Source: Thermodesulfobacteriaceae bacterium
GTDB lineage: Bacteria > Desulfobacterota > Thermodesulfobacteria > Thermodesulfobacteriales > Thermodesulfobacteriaceae
Direction: 5' to 3'
Length of the DNA: 20,172 nucleotides
Assembly: GCA_015494725.1 (NCBI GenBank)
Contig: WGAR01000134.1
Location: 1-20,172 of the forward strand
A program made the translations under genes and the position numbers. The notes below the pieces were generated by a model. The model made no database searches and was not told where the DNA came from. It saw nothing but the letters and a program-made list of their open reading frames with translations. Below are positions 1 to 7,178 of this stretch, piece after piece (the stretch's first letter is position 1; each line of letters opens with the position of its first letter).

Positions 1-2
1 AA

Positions 3-614
3 ACCATCCTTTCTGCGGCCCGCCGGCTGAAAACCTGGCCGGTAAGACGGCTCAAACTCTACTTCATGTTCGGTCTTCCCGGGGAAACCGAGGAGGATCT
101 GAGGGCCATCCCCCAGCTGGCAGGGAAGATCCGGGAGCTTTCCGGAAAGGAGATCACCGTATCGCTCTCTCCCTTTGTACCCAAACCCTGGACCCCCTTT
201 CAGTGGGCCCGCTTCGAGGATCCCGAAATTCTGAAAAAGAAAGCCCGTTTTCTGAAGCGACTCCTTTTGCGACAGGGAATAAAGGTGTCGTTAGAATCCA
301 TACGTATGGCCCGGCTTCAGGCCCTTCTCTCGCGCGGGAAGGAAGACCTGGCCCCTTTGCTCAAGGGACTGGCCCGGGGAGAACCCCTCTCCCGGCTCCT
401 TAAGACCCCTCCGGCCTCCATCCGGCCCGTCTTTTCCGGATTTGAGCCCGGATCTCCGCTTCCCTGGGAGGAGGTGGTCCGCACCGGCCTGGACAGGGAC
501 TTTCTTTTCCAGGAATGGGAAAAGGCCCTTCAAGCCGAGGAAAGCCCGCCCTGTCCCTCCACCCGGAAATGCCGCCGGTGCGGGGCCTGTTTAACCCTTT
601 ATGGTTCGTCTTGA
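3..614 (+). CDS. Radical SAM protein, B12-binding type, C-terminal part (5' end outside window)
   Basis: The frame is open from base 3 and has no start here, so this is the last 203 residues of a longer protein. The visible part begins at the end of a radical SAM barrel: LKLYFMFGLPGETEEDL followed by SLSPFVPKPWTPFQW, both typical of B12-binding/MiaB-like radical SAM enzymes. The CxxxCxxC cluster motif itself would lie upstream, outside the window. The end holds a PWEEV...GLDRDFL segment and a small Cys cluster (CPSTRKCRRCGAC). This resembles the uncharacterised rSAM family usually found fused or adjacent to a DUF2344 partner (TIGR03960-like). That family assignment is from memory and moderate. 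The substrate is unknown. Its last 24 bases overlap the 3' end of the opposite-strand pilZ gene, and no hairpin terminator is obvious. Confidence 0.8.
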   Translation, partial: TILSAARRLKTWPVRRLKLYFMFGLPGETEEDLRAIPQLAGKIRELSGKEITVSLSPFVPKPWTPFQWARFEDPEILKKKARFLKRLLLRQGIKVSLESIRMARLQALLSRGKEDLAPLLKGLARGEPLSRLLKTPPASIRPVFSGFEPGSPLPWEEVVRTGLDRDFLFQEWEKALQAEESPPCPSTRKCRRCGACLTLYGSS

Positions 615-1157
615 GGCCTGGATCTGAAGGAGCTGCTTGCGAAAGATATGCTGCACCAGACGATCCCGATCCTCCTCGGTAATCCACACGAACTTGAAGG
701 CCGCTTCTTTCTCCTCCACCCGGACCACCTCACCGTAGCAGCGGAGGAATTCGTACTCCGGAAGAAGCCCCAGGTCCAGCTCGAAAAGATCTCCCACCGC
801 GGGTAGAGGCTCAATAGGAAAACGAATCCCGGCCCCACTGATATTGGCCACCACCTCCCGGAATTCCTTCAGGGCCTCGCTTTTCACCTCCACCAGGAGT
901 CGATCCAGCTTAAGGGCCAGAATCTCCAGGACTTCGGCCAGATCCCGGTTCTTCTCCCGCAATTTCTGGAGATGATAGCTAAGCTTGCGGGATTCCCGGG
1001 GGGTGCGCAGGGGATCGATCCAGGGTTCCTCTTCCCCGGTGCGATATTTGGCTATCCGTTGCGCAAACTCTTCCGGTGAGATCCTGCGATACCGGATGAG
1101 GATGCGGTCGTCTATCCGGACATGTTGCCGGGCCTCGGAGGAATTTTCGGGATTCAT
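591..1157 (-). CDS. PilZ-domain protein with long helical insertion, motor operon
   Basis: A 188-aa predicted cyclic di-GMP receptor. Both canonical ligand motifs are visible: RxxxR at residues 10-14 (RQHVR) and N/DxSxxG at 105-110 (NISGAG). They are separated by about 90 residues rather than the usual 20-30. The extra stretch (about 50-100) is charged and leucine-rich with heptad-like spacing, so it probably forms a long helix or coiled coil. Known tetrameric PilZ proteins of the XCC6012 type carry a comparable helical insertion. The start codon overlaps the motB stop (ATGA), so the two are translationally coupled. Placement after motA-motB suggests it tunes stator function or swimming, as YcgR does, but this is inference. 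The 3' end overlaps the convergent radical SAM gene by 24 bases. Confidence 0.85.
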   Translation of the reverse strand: MNPENSSEARQHVRIDDRILIRYRRISPEEFAQRIAKYRTGEEEPWIDPLRTPRESRKLSYHLQKLREKNRDLAEVLEILALKLDRLLVEVKSEALKEFREVVANISGAGIRFPIEPLPAVGDLFELDLGLLPEYEFLRCYGEVVRVEEKEAAFKFVWITEEDRDRLVQHIFRKQLLQIQASRRTIKG

Positions 1158-1921
1158 TTGACCTCCCTGGGAATTATTTCCTGGCCTATTTTTCCGGAAA
1201 AAGTTTCCCGATATTTTAAAAGGGGATTTTTCTTCTGTAAAAGGATGATTTCCACCCGCCGATTGGCCGCCCGATGCTGGGGAGTGTCGTTAGGATAAAG
1301 GGGACGCGAGGGGCCGTAGCCCACCGCCGCCACCTGTTCCGGCAAGACATAACCTTTCTTGAGCAGGTATTCCACCACCGCCACGGCCCGGGCCGCGGAA
1401 AGCTCCCAGTTGGAACGATAACGCCCCCCTCGGGGAGGAGTGTTATCGGTGTGTCCGGCCACGATGATCTCTCCGTCGAAAAGCTTGAATACATCCCCCA
1501 GGCTGTCCAGGATACGTTTGGCCTGAGGAGTAAGGGTGGCACTGCCCGGAGGAAAAATCAATTGATTATTAAGACGAAGAACCACCCGGTCTTCCAGGCT
1601 TTCGATCTGAATCTGCCCCTTGATCAGCTCCAGTTTAACCGCGGATTTTAAGCGTTCCAGCAGTTCCTCCACGGTAAACCGGGTCTCGAACTCCCGCGAC
1701 ACGATGTCCAGCCCCTTGGGGATCTCAAAGACCACCTCCTCCCGCTGCACCCCGAAGGCGTTGCGCAGGGAACCGGCCACCTCCTTAAACTTGGCCACAT
1801 CCATCTCCGAAAAGGAGAGCAGAAGCACGAAGAAACACAGCAGAAGACTCATGAGATCGGAAAAGGTGGTCATCCATTTGGGGGCGCCGCTTTCGCACTG
1901 ATTCTTCTCTTCCTCGGCCAT
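1154..1921 (-). CDS. motB: Flagellar motor stator protein MotB (PomB-like)
   Basis: A 255-aa stator subunit with one N-terminal membrane helix (about residues 22-38) and a C-terminal OmpA-type peptidoglycan-binding domain (about 125-235; motif GHTDNTPP and the NRRVEI end). Asp22 in MTTFSDLMSLLLCFF is the conserved ion-binding aspartate. The helix and following plug-like segment (LSFSEMDVAKFKEVAGS) match sodium-type PomB more closely than proton-type E. coli MotB, including the Cys in LLLCFF. It forms the ion channel with MotA and anchors it to the cell wall. The motA stop lies 3 nt upstream, and its own stop overlaps the pilZ start (ATGA). A generic OmpA-family lipoprotein is excluded by the motA neighbour and the absence of a lipobox. 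Confidence 0.95.
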   Translation of the reverse strand: MAEEEKNQCESGAPKWMTTFSDLMSLLLCFFVLLLSFSEMDVAKFKEVAGSLRNAFGVQREEVVFEIPKGLDIVSREFETRFTVEELLERLKSAVKLELIKGQIQIESLEDRVVLRLNNQLIFPPGSATLTPQAKRILDSLGDVFKLFDGEIIVAGHTDNTPPRGGRYRSNWELSAARAVAVVEYLLKKGYVLPEQVAAVGYGPSRPLYPNDTPQHRAANRRVEIILLQKKNPLLKYRETFSGKIGQEIIPREVK

Positions 1922-1924
1922 CTC

Positions 1925-2689
1925 TTACTCCTCGGAACCGGAGGCCTTTCTCTTCTTGGGCGGAAGGAAGGTCTGGAGCACCTCCTCCAGGACCCGGGGA
2001 TTGAGACCCTTCTGGATCCCCAGAACCCCTTCGATAATGACCTTTTTACCCAGTAATTCCTCTTCCGAGCGCAGGGAAAGCTTATCCGCTATGGGAAGGA
2101 AGATGAGGTTGGCCATCACCGCTCCGTAGAGGGTGGTGAGAAGGGCCACGGCCATGGCCGGACCGATGGTCTTGGGATCCTCCATGGAGGAGAGCATCTG
2201 CACCAGACCGATGAGGGTCCCGATCATCCCGAAGGCCGGAGCCGCATCCCCCATGGACTTAAACATGTTTATCCCTACTTCGTGCCGCTGGGCCGTAAGC
2301 TGCATCTCCTTGGAAAGGACCTCCTCGATGAAATCGGCCTCGTGTCCATCCACACAGAACATAATGGCCTTTTTGAGAAAAGGATCCTCTATGGGCTGTT
2401 TTTCCAGCTTAAGCAGCCCTTCTCTTCGAGCAATATTGGCCAGAGTGACGATTTCCTTGATGATCTCTTCCGGAGGCTTGACCTTGTAAAAAAAGGCCTT
2501 CATAGCCACGTTTATGGACCCCAGCACCTCGTTGAGGGAAAAGCGAATGAAGGTGGCGGCTATGGTACCCCCCACGGTAATCAGGATGGAGGGAATGTTG
2601 ATATATATTCCTATCTGCCCCCCCACCACGATGGATCCGGTGAGGAGCACCATCCCCAGAATCAATCCTACTACCGTACCGAGGTCCAT
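1925..2689 (-). CDS. motA: Flagellar motor stator protein MotA (PomA-like)
   Basis: A 254-aa four-helix stator subunit. The start MDLGTVVGLI, the segment FCVDGHEADFIEEVL (about 111-125) and the core GDAAPAFGMIGTLIGLV (148-164, with conserved Pro151), followed by IGPAMAVALLTTLYGA (175-190), are close to Vibrio PomA. A sodium-driven motor is therefore likely, though ion choice is inferred from similarity. With MotB it converts ion flow into rotor torque at the inner membrane. The ATG is preceded by a perfect AAGGAGG ribosome site. A near-consensus sigma-28 promoter lies just upstream, so it is the first gene of a motA-motB-pilZ operon under flagellar control. The C-terminus is a basic tail. Confidence 0.95.
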   Translation of the reverse strand: MDLGTVVGLILGMVLLTGSIVVGGQIGIYINIPSILITVGGTIAATFIRFSLNEVLGSINVAMKAFFYKVKPPEEIIKEIVTLANIARREGLLKLEKQPIEDPFLKKAIMFCVDGHEADFIEEVLSKEMQLTAQRHEVGINMFKSMGDAAPAFGMIGTLIGLVQMLSSMEDPKTIGPAMAVALLTTLYGAVMANLIFLPIADKLSLRSEEELLGKKVIIEGVLGIQKGLNPRVLEEVLQTFLPPKKRKASGSEE

Positions 2690-2693
2690 ACTC

Positions 2694-2700
2694 CCTCCTT
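2694..2700 (-). promoter_or_regulatory. Shine-Dalgarno site of motA
   Basis: On the minus strand the bases read AAGGAGG, a full complement to the 16S rRNA 3' end, 4 nt before the motA ATG at 2689. It lies between the proposed sigma-28 start site and the gene, which fits a short leader of about 20 nt. Confidence 0.8.
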
Positions 2701-2719
2701 AATCGGCAGACTATTCCTT

Positions 2720-2746
2720 TTATCGGACGGATCGTTTAGAAGTTTA
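2720..2746 (-). promoter_or_regulatory. Sigma-28 (FliA) promoter of motA-motB-pilZ
   Basis: The minus strand reads TAAA (2746-2743), 15 nt, then TCCGATAA (2727-2720). The sigma-28 consensus is TAAA-N15-GCCGATAA, so the only mismatch is the first base of the -10 box and the spacing is exact. It lies 31-57 nt upstream of the motA ATG with a strong Shine-Dalgarno between. This would place motAB-pilZ in the late class of flagellar genes. The match is seen directly; function is inferred. Confidence 0.75.
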
Positions 2747-2769
2747 TCACAGGAAGGGGAAAAATTTAC

Positions 2770-2846
2770 TGGTCGGGGCGGGCGGATTTGAACCGCCGAC
2801 CCCCTGCTCCCAAGGCAGGTGCGCTGCCAGACTGCGCTACGCCCCG
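2770..2846 (-). tRNA. tRNA-Pro (anticodon TGG)
   Basis: A 77-nt cloverleaf can be folded by hand on the minus strand. The acceptor stem CGGGGCG pairs with CGCCCCG. The D arm is GCGC...GCGC, the anticodon stem CCTGC/GCAGG carries loop CTTGGGA (anticodon TGG), the variable loop is 5 nt, and the T arm GGCGG/CCGCC has loop TTCAAAT. The 3' CCA is encoded. It starts 12 nt after the rdgB stop on the same strand, so it may be cut from the rph-rdgB transcript. A short repeat (GGAAAAATTT on the plus strand) lies on each side of it. Confidence 0.95.
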
Positions 2847-2858
2847 TACGGAAAAATT

Positions 2859-3473
2859 TTACAACCCCTTCAGAAAATCGGGGAGCATCTCCCGGAGAGC
2901 CGCCAGGGCCCGCCCCCGGTGACTGAAACGGTTCTTGAATTCCGGCGAGATCTCCGCGGCGGTTTTCTGAAAATTGAACTCCACCGGCAAAAAGATCGGA
3001 TCGTAACCGAAGCCCTGTTCCCCCCGGGGAGCCGTGGCGATCAGCCCCTCCCATACCCCTTCGGCCTTAAGCCATCTTCCCGAGGGATGATAGACGATGA
3101 TCACACACCGGAAACGGGCAGTGCGATTCTCCCAGGGCACGTTCTTCATGCGCTCGAGCAACTCCCGAATGTTGTCTTCGTCCGAGGCCCCGGGCCCTGC
3201 GAATCTGGCCGACCGGACCCCCGGAGCCCCACCCAGAGCATCCACCTCCAGCCCGGAATCATCGGCCAGGGCCAGATGCCCGGTGGCCAGGGCCCAATGA
3301 CGGGCCTTAAGAAAGGCATTGTCGAAAAAGGTGCTCCCCACTTCCTCCGGAGGGGAAATCTCCGGAAAATCCTGGGCGGTAAGGATCTTAAAGGGTAACC
3401 CCTCCAGAAGAGCCTTTAACTCCCGAATCTTCCCCTCATTACCCGTAGCCAGGACCAGAACCTTGCGTCTCAT
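2859..3473 (-). CDS. rdgB: XTP/dITP diphosphatase (RdgB/HAM1 family)
   Basis: A 204-aa house-cleaning enzyme that hydrolyses dITP, XTP and ITP to monophosphates plus pyrophosphate, keeping deaminated purines out of nucleic acids. Family marks are the N-terminal VLATGNEGKIRELK (nucleotide binding), ALADDSGLEVDALGG (about 69-82, with the catalytic and metal-binding Asp pair 71-72), GFGYDPIF, and the C-terminal FSHRGRAL. Length is normal for the family (about 195-205). Its ATG overlaps the rph stop by 4 nt (ATGA). An rph-rdgB pair is common in many bacteria. tRNA-Pro follows 12 nt downstream. Confidence 0.96.
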   Translation of the reverse strand: MRRKVLVLATGNEGKIRELKALLEGLPFKILTAQDFPEISPPEEVGSTFFDNAFLKARHWALATGHLALADDSGLEVDALGGAPGVRSARFAGPGASDEDNIRELLERMKNVPWENRTARFRCVIIVYHPSGRWLKAEGVWEGLIATAPRGEQGFGYDPIFLPVEFNFQKTAAEISPEFKNRFSHRGRALAALREMLPDFLKGL

Positions 3474-4177
3474 AGCAGGACCTCTTTCTGTAAGGATATT
3501 AAGGTGGAAATAGCCTGATCCGCCAAGCCTTTCATCTCCTCCAGTCTATCCCAGGGGAAAGGCCCCTTTTCTCCGCTCACCTGGATCTCCACCCATCCCC
3601 CGGATTCGGCCCGGACAAAATTGGCATCCACCTCGGCCACGGCATCCTCCTCGAAACAAAGATCCACCCGCACCTCACCTTCCACAATCCCGCAACTGAT
3701 GGCCGCCACATACTCCCGGATCGGGTCCCGGGCAAGCACACCCTTTTCCAGAAGTTTTTTTACCGCCAATTTCAGGGCAATGAAAGCCCCGGTGATGGCG
3801 GCGGTGCGGGTTCCGCCGTCGGCCTGCAATACATCGCAATCCACCCAGAAGGTCCTCTCTCCCAGGGCCGAAAGATCCACCACCGCCCGCAGACTTCGCC
3901 CGATGAGTCGCTGAATCTCCTGCGAGCGCCCCTTGCGTCCGAAGGTCTCCCGGGGAGAACGGGTTTCGGTGGCCCGGGGAAGGAGGGCGTATTCGGCGGT
4001 AATCCATCCGCAACCGGTATCCTTGAGAAAAGGGGGCACCCTTTCCTCCACCGATACCGCACACAGGACTTTGGTATCCCCCAGCTCGAAAAGACAGGAC
4101 CCCTCCGCGTACTTGAGAAAATCCTTCTCGATACGCACCGGACGAATCTGATGAGGAAGCCTTCCGTCAGGACGCAT
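3470..4177 (-). CDS. rph: Ribonuclease PH
   Basis: A 235-aa phosphorolytic 3'-5' exoribonuclease that trims the 3' ends of tRNA precursors. It starts MRPDGRLPHQIRPV, the standard beginning of the family, and continues with the active-site regions TEYALLPRAT and R-rich FGRKGRSQEIQRLIGRSLR, then DCDVLQADGGTRTAAITGA. I chose the ATG at 4177. The frame can be extended to a TTG at 4213, but that adds 12 residues not seen in the family and lies well inside the upstream gene. With the ATG start it overlaps the iron-sulfur protein gene by 11 nt. The stop overlaps the rdgB ATG. The downstream tRNA-Pro already encodes CCA, so Rph would only trim trailer bases. Confidence 0.95.
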   Translation of the reverse strand: MRPDGRLPHQIRPVRIEKDFLKYAEGSCLFELGDTKVLCAVSVEERVPPFLKDTGCGWITAEYALLPRATETRSPRETFGRKGRSQEIQRLIGRSLRAVVDLSALGERTFWVDCDVLQADGGTRTAAITGAFIALKLAVKKLLEKGVLARDPIREYVAAISCGIVEGEVRVDLCFEEDAVAEVDANFVRAESGGWVEIQVSGEKGPFPWDRLEEMKGLADQAISTLISLQKEVLL

Positions 4178-5063
4178 TTCTTTTTTCTGTAACAGAAACC
4201 GGTATTCGGTCAAGCTCCGGTTCCAGCCCCAGGGATCTTTCCAGGGAGATGGCCCGGGCCGGACAGGTATTCAGACAGTTCAAACAGCGAATACATTCCA
4301 CAGAATTTAATTCCCGGGGAATCCTCAATTCCATGGGACATACATCTTCGCACAGACCACAGAGCACGCATTTTCTCTCCTCCCAGCGTAACCGAAAGAG
4401 CCCGATCCGGTTAAAGAATCCATAGATCAGGCCCAGGGGACAGAATAGCTTACAGAACAACCGGTGATAGAGGATCACCCCCAGGAGCACACCCACCAGG
4501 ACGGTGAGCTTCCAGTAGAAGAGGAGCCCCACCAGGGTCCGCAGCCCGGGTTCGGTGAGGAGATTGGGAAGGGCCGCCTCCAAGGTCCCCGCCGGACAAA
4601 ATATCCGGCAGAACCATACCTCTCCATAGCCGGTGGGACCGCGCAGGGCCAGGGGAAGAAAAAGGACCAGGATCAGAAGAAACCCCCATTTAAAGTATCG
4701 CAGCCCCCGGGGGAGAATTATCTTGGGACCCGGGAGTCGATACAGCCATTCCTGGAGGAAACCGAAGGGACAGATCCAGCCGCACACGAAACGCCCCAGG
4801 AGAAGTCCGTAAAGCAGGAGGGTGCCCAGGGCGTAGAGTCCGGCCTCCAGAGCCACCCGGGGCAGGGCCCGCAGGGAGGCCATTACGTGCTGAAGGATCC
4901 CCAGAGGACAGGCCATTACCGCCAGGGGGCAGGAGTAACAGTTCAGACCGGGAAAACAGAGATTTTTCCAACGCCCGGTGTAAATTCCTCCGTGGAGGAA
5001 AAAACCCAGATAGGAGTTGGCCCACACCGCGGATAGAAACTGAAAGAAAGGACGCCGTTTCAT
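4167..5063 (-). CDS. NapH/YccM-like membrane 4Fe-4S protein
   Basis: A 298-aa polytopic membrane protein with about four or five hydrophobic segments (near 10-25, 75-95, 125-142, 180-200, 205-218). Repeated membrane cysteine motifs follow the NapH/NosR/CcoG pattern: C94xxxC98P, C152xxxC156P and C204xxxC208P. A Cys-rich N-terminal loop carries C36, C42, C45 and C52. Two ferredoxin-type cluster motifs are C232, C235, C238, C242 and C257, C260, C263, C267. Such proteins pass electrons from the quinol pool to periplasmic or membrane acceptors. The redox partner here is unknown. Its ATG overlaps the stop of a 46-aa CXXC protein (ATGA), which makes that protein the best partner candidate. The 3' end overlaps rph by 11 nt. 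It lacks the other nap or nos genes, so naming it napH is not justified. Confidence 0.85.
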   Translation of the reverse strand: MKRRPFFQFLSAVWANSYLGFFLHGGIYTGRWKNLCFPGLNCYSCPLAVMACPLGILQHVMASLRALPRVALEAGLYALGTLLLYGLLLGRFVCGWICPFGFLQEWLYRLPGPKIILPRGLRYFKWGFLLILVLFLPLALRGPTGYGEVWFCRIFCPAGTLEAALPNLLTEPGLRTLVGLLFYWKLTVLVGVLLGVILYHRLFCKLFCPLGLIYGFFNRIGLFRLRWEERKCVLCGLCEDVCPMELRIPRELNSVECIRCLNCLNTCPARAISLERSLGLEPELDRIPVSVTEKRNAS

Positions 5064-5200
5064 TGAAGACCTATGCAGGAGAGACAGAGGGTAGCCGCCC
5101 GAAAATGGACGAACTTAAACCCCTGGAGCACGATCCCGCTTCCCAGCATCGCCGCCGCCACCCACCACAGATAAAAGGGTATTCTCTTTAACCTAGACAC
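5060..5200 (-). CDS. Small CXXC membrane protein (CD1871A-like), 46 aa
   Basis: A short frame between glmM and the iron-sulfur gene. From GTG 5200 it encodes 46 residues: a basic start (MSRLKRIPF), one hydrophobic helix (about YLWWVAAAMLGSGIVLQ), a short linker, then ATLCLSCIGLQ with a CxxC pair near the end. Length, single helix and terminal C-x-x-C-I-G match what I recall of the CD1871A family of CXXC microproteins, whose role is unknown. The stop overlaps the downstream ATG (ATGA), and the GTG lies 13 nt inside the glmM end, both typical of coupled genes. No ATG is available early in the frame; the only ATG (residue 15) would cut the helix. Start choice is moderate. Confidence 0.7.
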   Translation of the reverse strand: MSRLKRIPFYLWWVAAAMLGSGIVLQGFKFVHFRAATLCLSCIGLQ

Positions 5201-6534
5201 TTTTCCAGATAAGAAGCCAGTTCGTCGGCCAGGGTTTCGATCAATTGCTGATCCTCCCCTTCCACCATCACCCGATATTTGGGTTCGGTGCCGGAGGGAC
5301 GCACCAGGACCCGCCCCTTGTCGCCCAGGATCTCCCGGGCCCGACGCATTCGCTCCGAAAAGCCTTCTATCTCCTCCGGAGGCCTCTTTTCCCTCACCCG
5401 GACACTCCTGATTACCTGGGGGACCCGATCAAAAAGGTTCAGGATCTCCGAGGCGGGCTCTTCCTTCTGCCGCATGACCGCCAGCACCCGCAGAGCGGTA
5501 AGGATGCCGTCCCCGGTGGTACTCTGGTCGAGGAAGACGATGTGTCCGGATTGTTCTCCCCCCAGGCGGAGCCCTTCCTCGCGCATCTTTTCCACCACGT
5601 ACCGATCCCCTACCTGGGTACGGATTACCTCAATACCCTCGGCCTTCAGGAAACGCTCCAGCCCCAGATTGCTCATCACCGTGACCGCTACCGCATTTCC
5701 CCAGAGTTCGCCCCGTTGTTTCAGGTCCCGGGCCAGATAGGCCAGGAGATGGTCGCCGTCGAGGATCCTTCCCTTTTCGTCCACCATCACCAGCCGATCC
5801 CCGTCTCCGTCGAAGGCCAACCCCACTTCGGCACCCTCCTCCAGCACCTTCTTCTGGAGGGCCTGGGGATAAAGGGCTCCGCATTCCTGATTGATATTCA
5901 AACCGTCCGGGGAACAGCCCAGGCGGATCACCCGGGCCCCGAGTTCTTCCAGGATCTCCGGCGCCACCCGATAGGTGGCCCCGTGGGCACAATCCACCAC
6001 TATCCGCATACCCTCCAGATCCATCTTTTCCGGAAAGGCCCGTTTGAGATAGACCATATACCGGCCCCGGGCGTCCTCGATGCGGTAGGCCCTGCCGATG
6101 CCCTCTCCCCGGGAGCGGGCCTGGTCCAGAACGGAGGAATTCAGGAGCTCCTCGATACGCTCCTCCTGCTCGTCGGGAAGCTTGAATCCGTCGGCGGCAA
6201 AGATCTTGATTCCGTTATCATAAAAAGGATTGTGCGAGGCGGAGATCATCACCCCGGCTTCGGCCCGGAGATCACGGGTAAGGAAAGCCACCGCCGGCGT
6301 GGGCAAAGGCCCCACCAGCCAGGCCTCGGCTCCCATGGAAAGGACCCCGGAAGCCAGGGCCATTTCCAGCATGTAGCCGGAAAGACGGGTATCCTTGCCG
6401 ATGATGATCCGGCGATGACGCCCCTGATTCCGGAAAAGATACCCCACCGCCATGCCCACCCGGAGGGCCACCTCCGGGGTCATGGGATACTGATTGGCCT
6501 CGCCGCGAATACCGTCGGTGCCGAAAAGCTTCAC
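5188..6534 (-). CDS. glmM: Phosphoglucosamine mutase
   Basis: A 448-aa enzyme converting glucosamine-6-phosphate to glucosamine-1-phosphate for UDP-GlcNAc, peptidoglycan and LPS. It starts MKLFGTDGIRGEAN, the classic GlmM start. The phosphoserine loop is GVMISASHNPFYDNG with Ser100, the metal loop is FDGDGDR (241-247), the sugar-binding loop is GGEQSGH, and the phosphate loop near the C-terminus is RPSGTEPKYRVMVEG. Full length for the family (about 445-450). It is coupled to cdaR by ATGA overlap. In Firmicutes GlmM binds and inhibits CdaA, and the same cdaA-cdaR-glmM order is kept here. The GTG of the CXXC microprotein lies within its last codons. Confidence 0.97.
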   Translation of the reverse strand: MKLFGTDGIRGEANQYPMTPEVALRVGMAVGYLFRNQGRHRRIIIGKDTRLSGYMLEMALASGVLSMGAEAWLVGPLPTPAVAFLTRDLRAEAGVMISASHNPFYDNGIKIFAADGFKLPDEQEERIEELLNSSVLDQARSRGEGIGRAYRIEDARGRYMVYLKRAFPEKMDLEGMRIVVDCAHGATYRVAPEILEELGARVIRLGCSPDGLNINQECGALYPQALQKKVLEEGAEVGLAFDGDGDRLVMVDEKGRILDGDHLLAYLARDLKQRGELWGNAVAVTVMSNLGLERFLKAEGIEVIRTQVGDRYVVEKMREEGLRLGGEQSGHIVFLDQSTTGDGILTALRVLAVMRQKEEPASEILNLFDRVPQVIRSVRVREKRPPEEIEGFSERMRRAREILGDKGRVLVRPSGTEPKYRVMVEGEDQQLIETLADELASYLEKCLG

Positions 6535-7178
6535 CCTCCCCTCCGAAGATAGACTTGTACCTGCACCTTATCAGGACTTATATGCATGACTCCTTCGGGA
6601 ATTTCAAGGGGTACCCGCACCTCAAAGGACTCCTTCCGGTGGGAAAGATCTATGGGGTAGGTGGAAAGGGCCTGAAGACGGGCCAGCACGCTGCGAGCCC
6701 CCTTTACCCTTACACTGGGAGGTGAAACCCTCACCCGGTCGAGCACATACCCCTTTTCCGGCTGTCCCTGAAACTGGGGTACCACCTTGATCCACTTGAT
6801 TACCACCCGATCCAAAAGGACTTCCACCCGGGAAGGTTGCACCTCCTCCACCTGAAGTCCGGAGGGAAGAGGAACCTGATCCGGGGTAAGCCTGATCACC
6901 TGAAGCCCCGGTCGCAGATGGGAAAGGTCGAGAACGATGATTCGTGGGCGATCGGGAAGGGCCCGGAAGAGACTGCGGGGCCCGATCACCTTCACCTTCA
7001 CCGTGGAGGGCTCGCACCGCAGGAGCACCGTGCGTGGGGGAAGGTCGCGACAGATGATCCGGGCGGGGATTTCCCGGGAAACCTTATCCTGGAGGGCCAC
7101 AAAGAACCAGAGCAGGGTGGCAAAAAATACGGCGGTGAGCTTGAGAAAGAAATCCTCGTACTTCTTAAAAAGCCTCAT
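6531..7178 (-). CDS. cdaR: CdaR/YbbR-domain protein, c-di-AMP cyclase regulator
   Basis: A 215-aa membrane-anchored protein. An N-terminal helix (FFLKLTAVFFATLLWFFVAL, about 9-28) is followed by beta-rich YbbR-type repeats; phrases such as PPRTVLLRCEPSTVKVKVIG and PPSVRVKGARSVLARL show the repeat pattern. In Firmicutes CdaR sits outside the cytoplasm and modulates the cyclase CdaA. I chose the ATG at 7178 because it overlaps the cdaA stop as ATGA and has GGAGGAGG upstream; an in-frame ATG at 7199 would add seven acidic residues and erase the Shine-Dalgarno. It is coupled to glmM at the other end. It has two repeats, shorter than the three or four of many Gram-positive forms. Confidence 0.88.
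   Translation of the reverse strand: MRLFKKYEDFFLKLTAVFFATLLWFFVALQDKVSREIPARIICRDLPPRTVLLRCEPSTVKVKVIGPRSLFRALPDRPRIIVLDLSHLRPGLQVIRLTPDQVPLPSGLQVEEVQPSRVEVLLDRVVIKWIKVVPQFQGQPEKGYVLDRVRVSPPSVRVKGARSVLARLQALSTYPIDLSHRKESFEVRVPLEIPEGVMHISPDKVQVQVYLRRGG

Noticed and set aside
4178..4213. TTG start that would extend RNase PH by 12 residues.
   Set aside because: The family begins at MRPDGR, matching ATG 4177; the extension lies within the iron-sulfur protein gene.
5245..6552. A 435-codon plus-strand frame opposite glmM.
   Set aside because: GlmM has every active-site motif on the minus strand; the plus frame is His/Pro-rich with no domain.
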